A stretch of DNA of 64,000 nt, taken from the NCBI GenBank assembly GCA_947497895.1, contig CANMIL010000006.1, positions 124,001 through 188,000 on the forward strand. Direction: 5' to 3'. Under the pieces are notes generated by a model. That model did no database searches. It worked only from the letters and a program-made list of their open reading frames with translations, and was not told where the DNA came from. The translations under genes and the position numbers were made by a program. Position 1 is the first letter of the stretch, and each line of letters begins with the position of its first letter. Positions 63,790 through 64,000 of the stretch are shown one piece after another. The DNA comes from an uncultured Tenacibaculum sp. Lineage in GTDB: Bacteria; Bacteroidota; Bacteroidia; Flavobacteriales; Flavobacteriaceae.

Positions 63790-64000
63790 AACATTCGTTT
63801 CTTTAAGTTTTCAAGAATAGTTGAATAATATAATGCGATGATCATTGGAATAAGTATTACCCAAAGAAACGTCTCATAAAACTCTGGTCTATTTAAAAGA
63901 TCAAAGTATAGAAACAAAATAAGATAGATAGTTGTTGTAAAAATGTATGCACAAATTCGTTTACGTTCTAATTTGTCTAGATGTTTCCAGAATACAAAAA
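63786..64000 (-). CDS. Membrane protein, 5' end outside the window
   Basis: An open frame enters from the right edge and ends with TGA at 63786-63788. The visible 71 residues read FVFWKHLDKLERKRICAYIF, then a hydrophobic segment, DLLNRPEFYE, a second hydrophobic segment and a basic tail ending LKKRML. The stop overlaps the next ATG as ATGA, and the composition matches the membrane proteins downstream, so it belongs to the same operon. No family can be named from this fragment. Confidence 0.6.
   Translation of the reverse strand, partial: FVFWKHLDKLERKRICAYIFTTTIYLILFLYFDLLNRPEFYETFLWVILIPMIIALYYSTILENLKKRML

Noticed and set aside
1..64000. tRNA or rRNA genes, CRISPR arrays and insertion sequences
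   Set aside because: I looked in the intergenic stretches for TpsiC-like motifs, regularly spaced short repeats and transposase frames and saw none. A tool-based scan would be firmer.

Overview
The window looks like chromosomal DNA of a member of the Flavobacteriaceae (Bacteroidota). It is AT-rich and carries several family hallmarks: a SusC/SusD pair, surface proteins with type IX secretion (T9SS) type A and type B C-terminal signals, many lipoproteins, signal peptides that leave an N-terminal Gln, and promoters of the TTTG / TAnnTTTG type. I cannot name a genus from sequence alone; a marine Tenacibaculum- or Polaribacter-like organism would fit. I saw no rRNA, tRNA, CRISPR array, insertion sequence or prophage.

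Left part (1-17.3 kb): the 3'-truncated kynureninase gene diverges from an IclR regulator, a Crp-like regulator and a DoxX-like membrane protein. Facing them are a T9SS type B surface protein and a fused phosphoserine phosphatase/phosphoglycerate dehydrogenase. Next come a degenerate UbiA-like protein, glycine decarboxylase gcvP, a lipoprotein, an outer-membrane protein, the rRNA methyltransferase rlmG, a glutamate-synthase-like FMN protein and ribosomal protein L31 (rpmE2).

Middle (17.4-41 kb): a glutaminyl cyclase lipoprotein is followed by a beta-helix lipoprotein, a SusC/SusD uptake pair, another lipoprotein, rlmB, a rhomboid protease and rarA. Three envelope proteins of unknown role, the nucleotidase yjjG, a small polysaccharide cluster (glycosyltransferase and flippase, converging on a FemAB-like and a deacetylase-like protein), radC and the potassium transporter trkA-trkH complete this part.

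Accessory region (41-50.5 kb): a tail-collar (microcystin-dependent-type) protein precedes two paralogous T9SS type A surface proteins. One has nine 78-residue tandem repeats. Each surface-protein gene is followed within 15-18 bases by a tiny gene, too short for routine calling, for a 53-54 residue protein with a Tat-like signal and the identical C-terminus QSPEAPGEGF. The two tiny genes differ only at synonymous sites over their last 15 codons. This duplicated surface-protein-plus-exported-peptide cassette is the best candidate for an undescribed system here. Two perfect long-spaced inverted repeats lie in the flanking intergenic DNA.

Right part (50.5-64 kb): a DUF4136 lipoprotein, a possible 35-residue cysteine-rich protein, a fused isobutyryl-CoA mutase (icmF), an orphan type II thioesterase, a TetR regulator diverging from an FAD monooxygenase/DUF2867 pair with a repeated candidate operator, a plug-only TonB-receptor-like protein, and a leftward operon of epimerase, SRPBCC-like, DUF2071, flavin-oxidase-like and small membrane proteins that runs off the right end.

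Across the window, five genes have a TAnnTTTG -7 box ending exactly four bases before the start codon, which predicts leaderless mRNAs. The glutaminyl cyclase gene fits the many exported proteins whose predicted mature N-terminus is Gln. All functional calls rest on recognition of motifs and overall similarity by eye; no database search was run.
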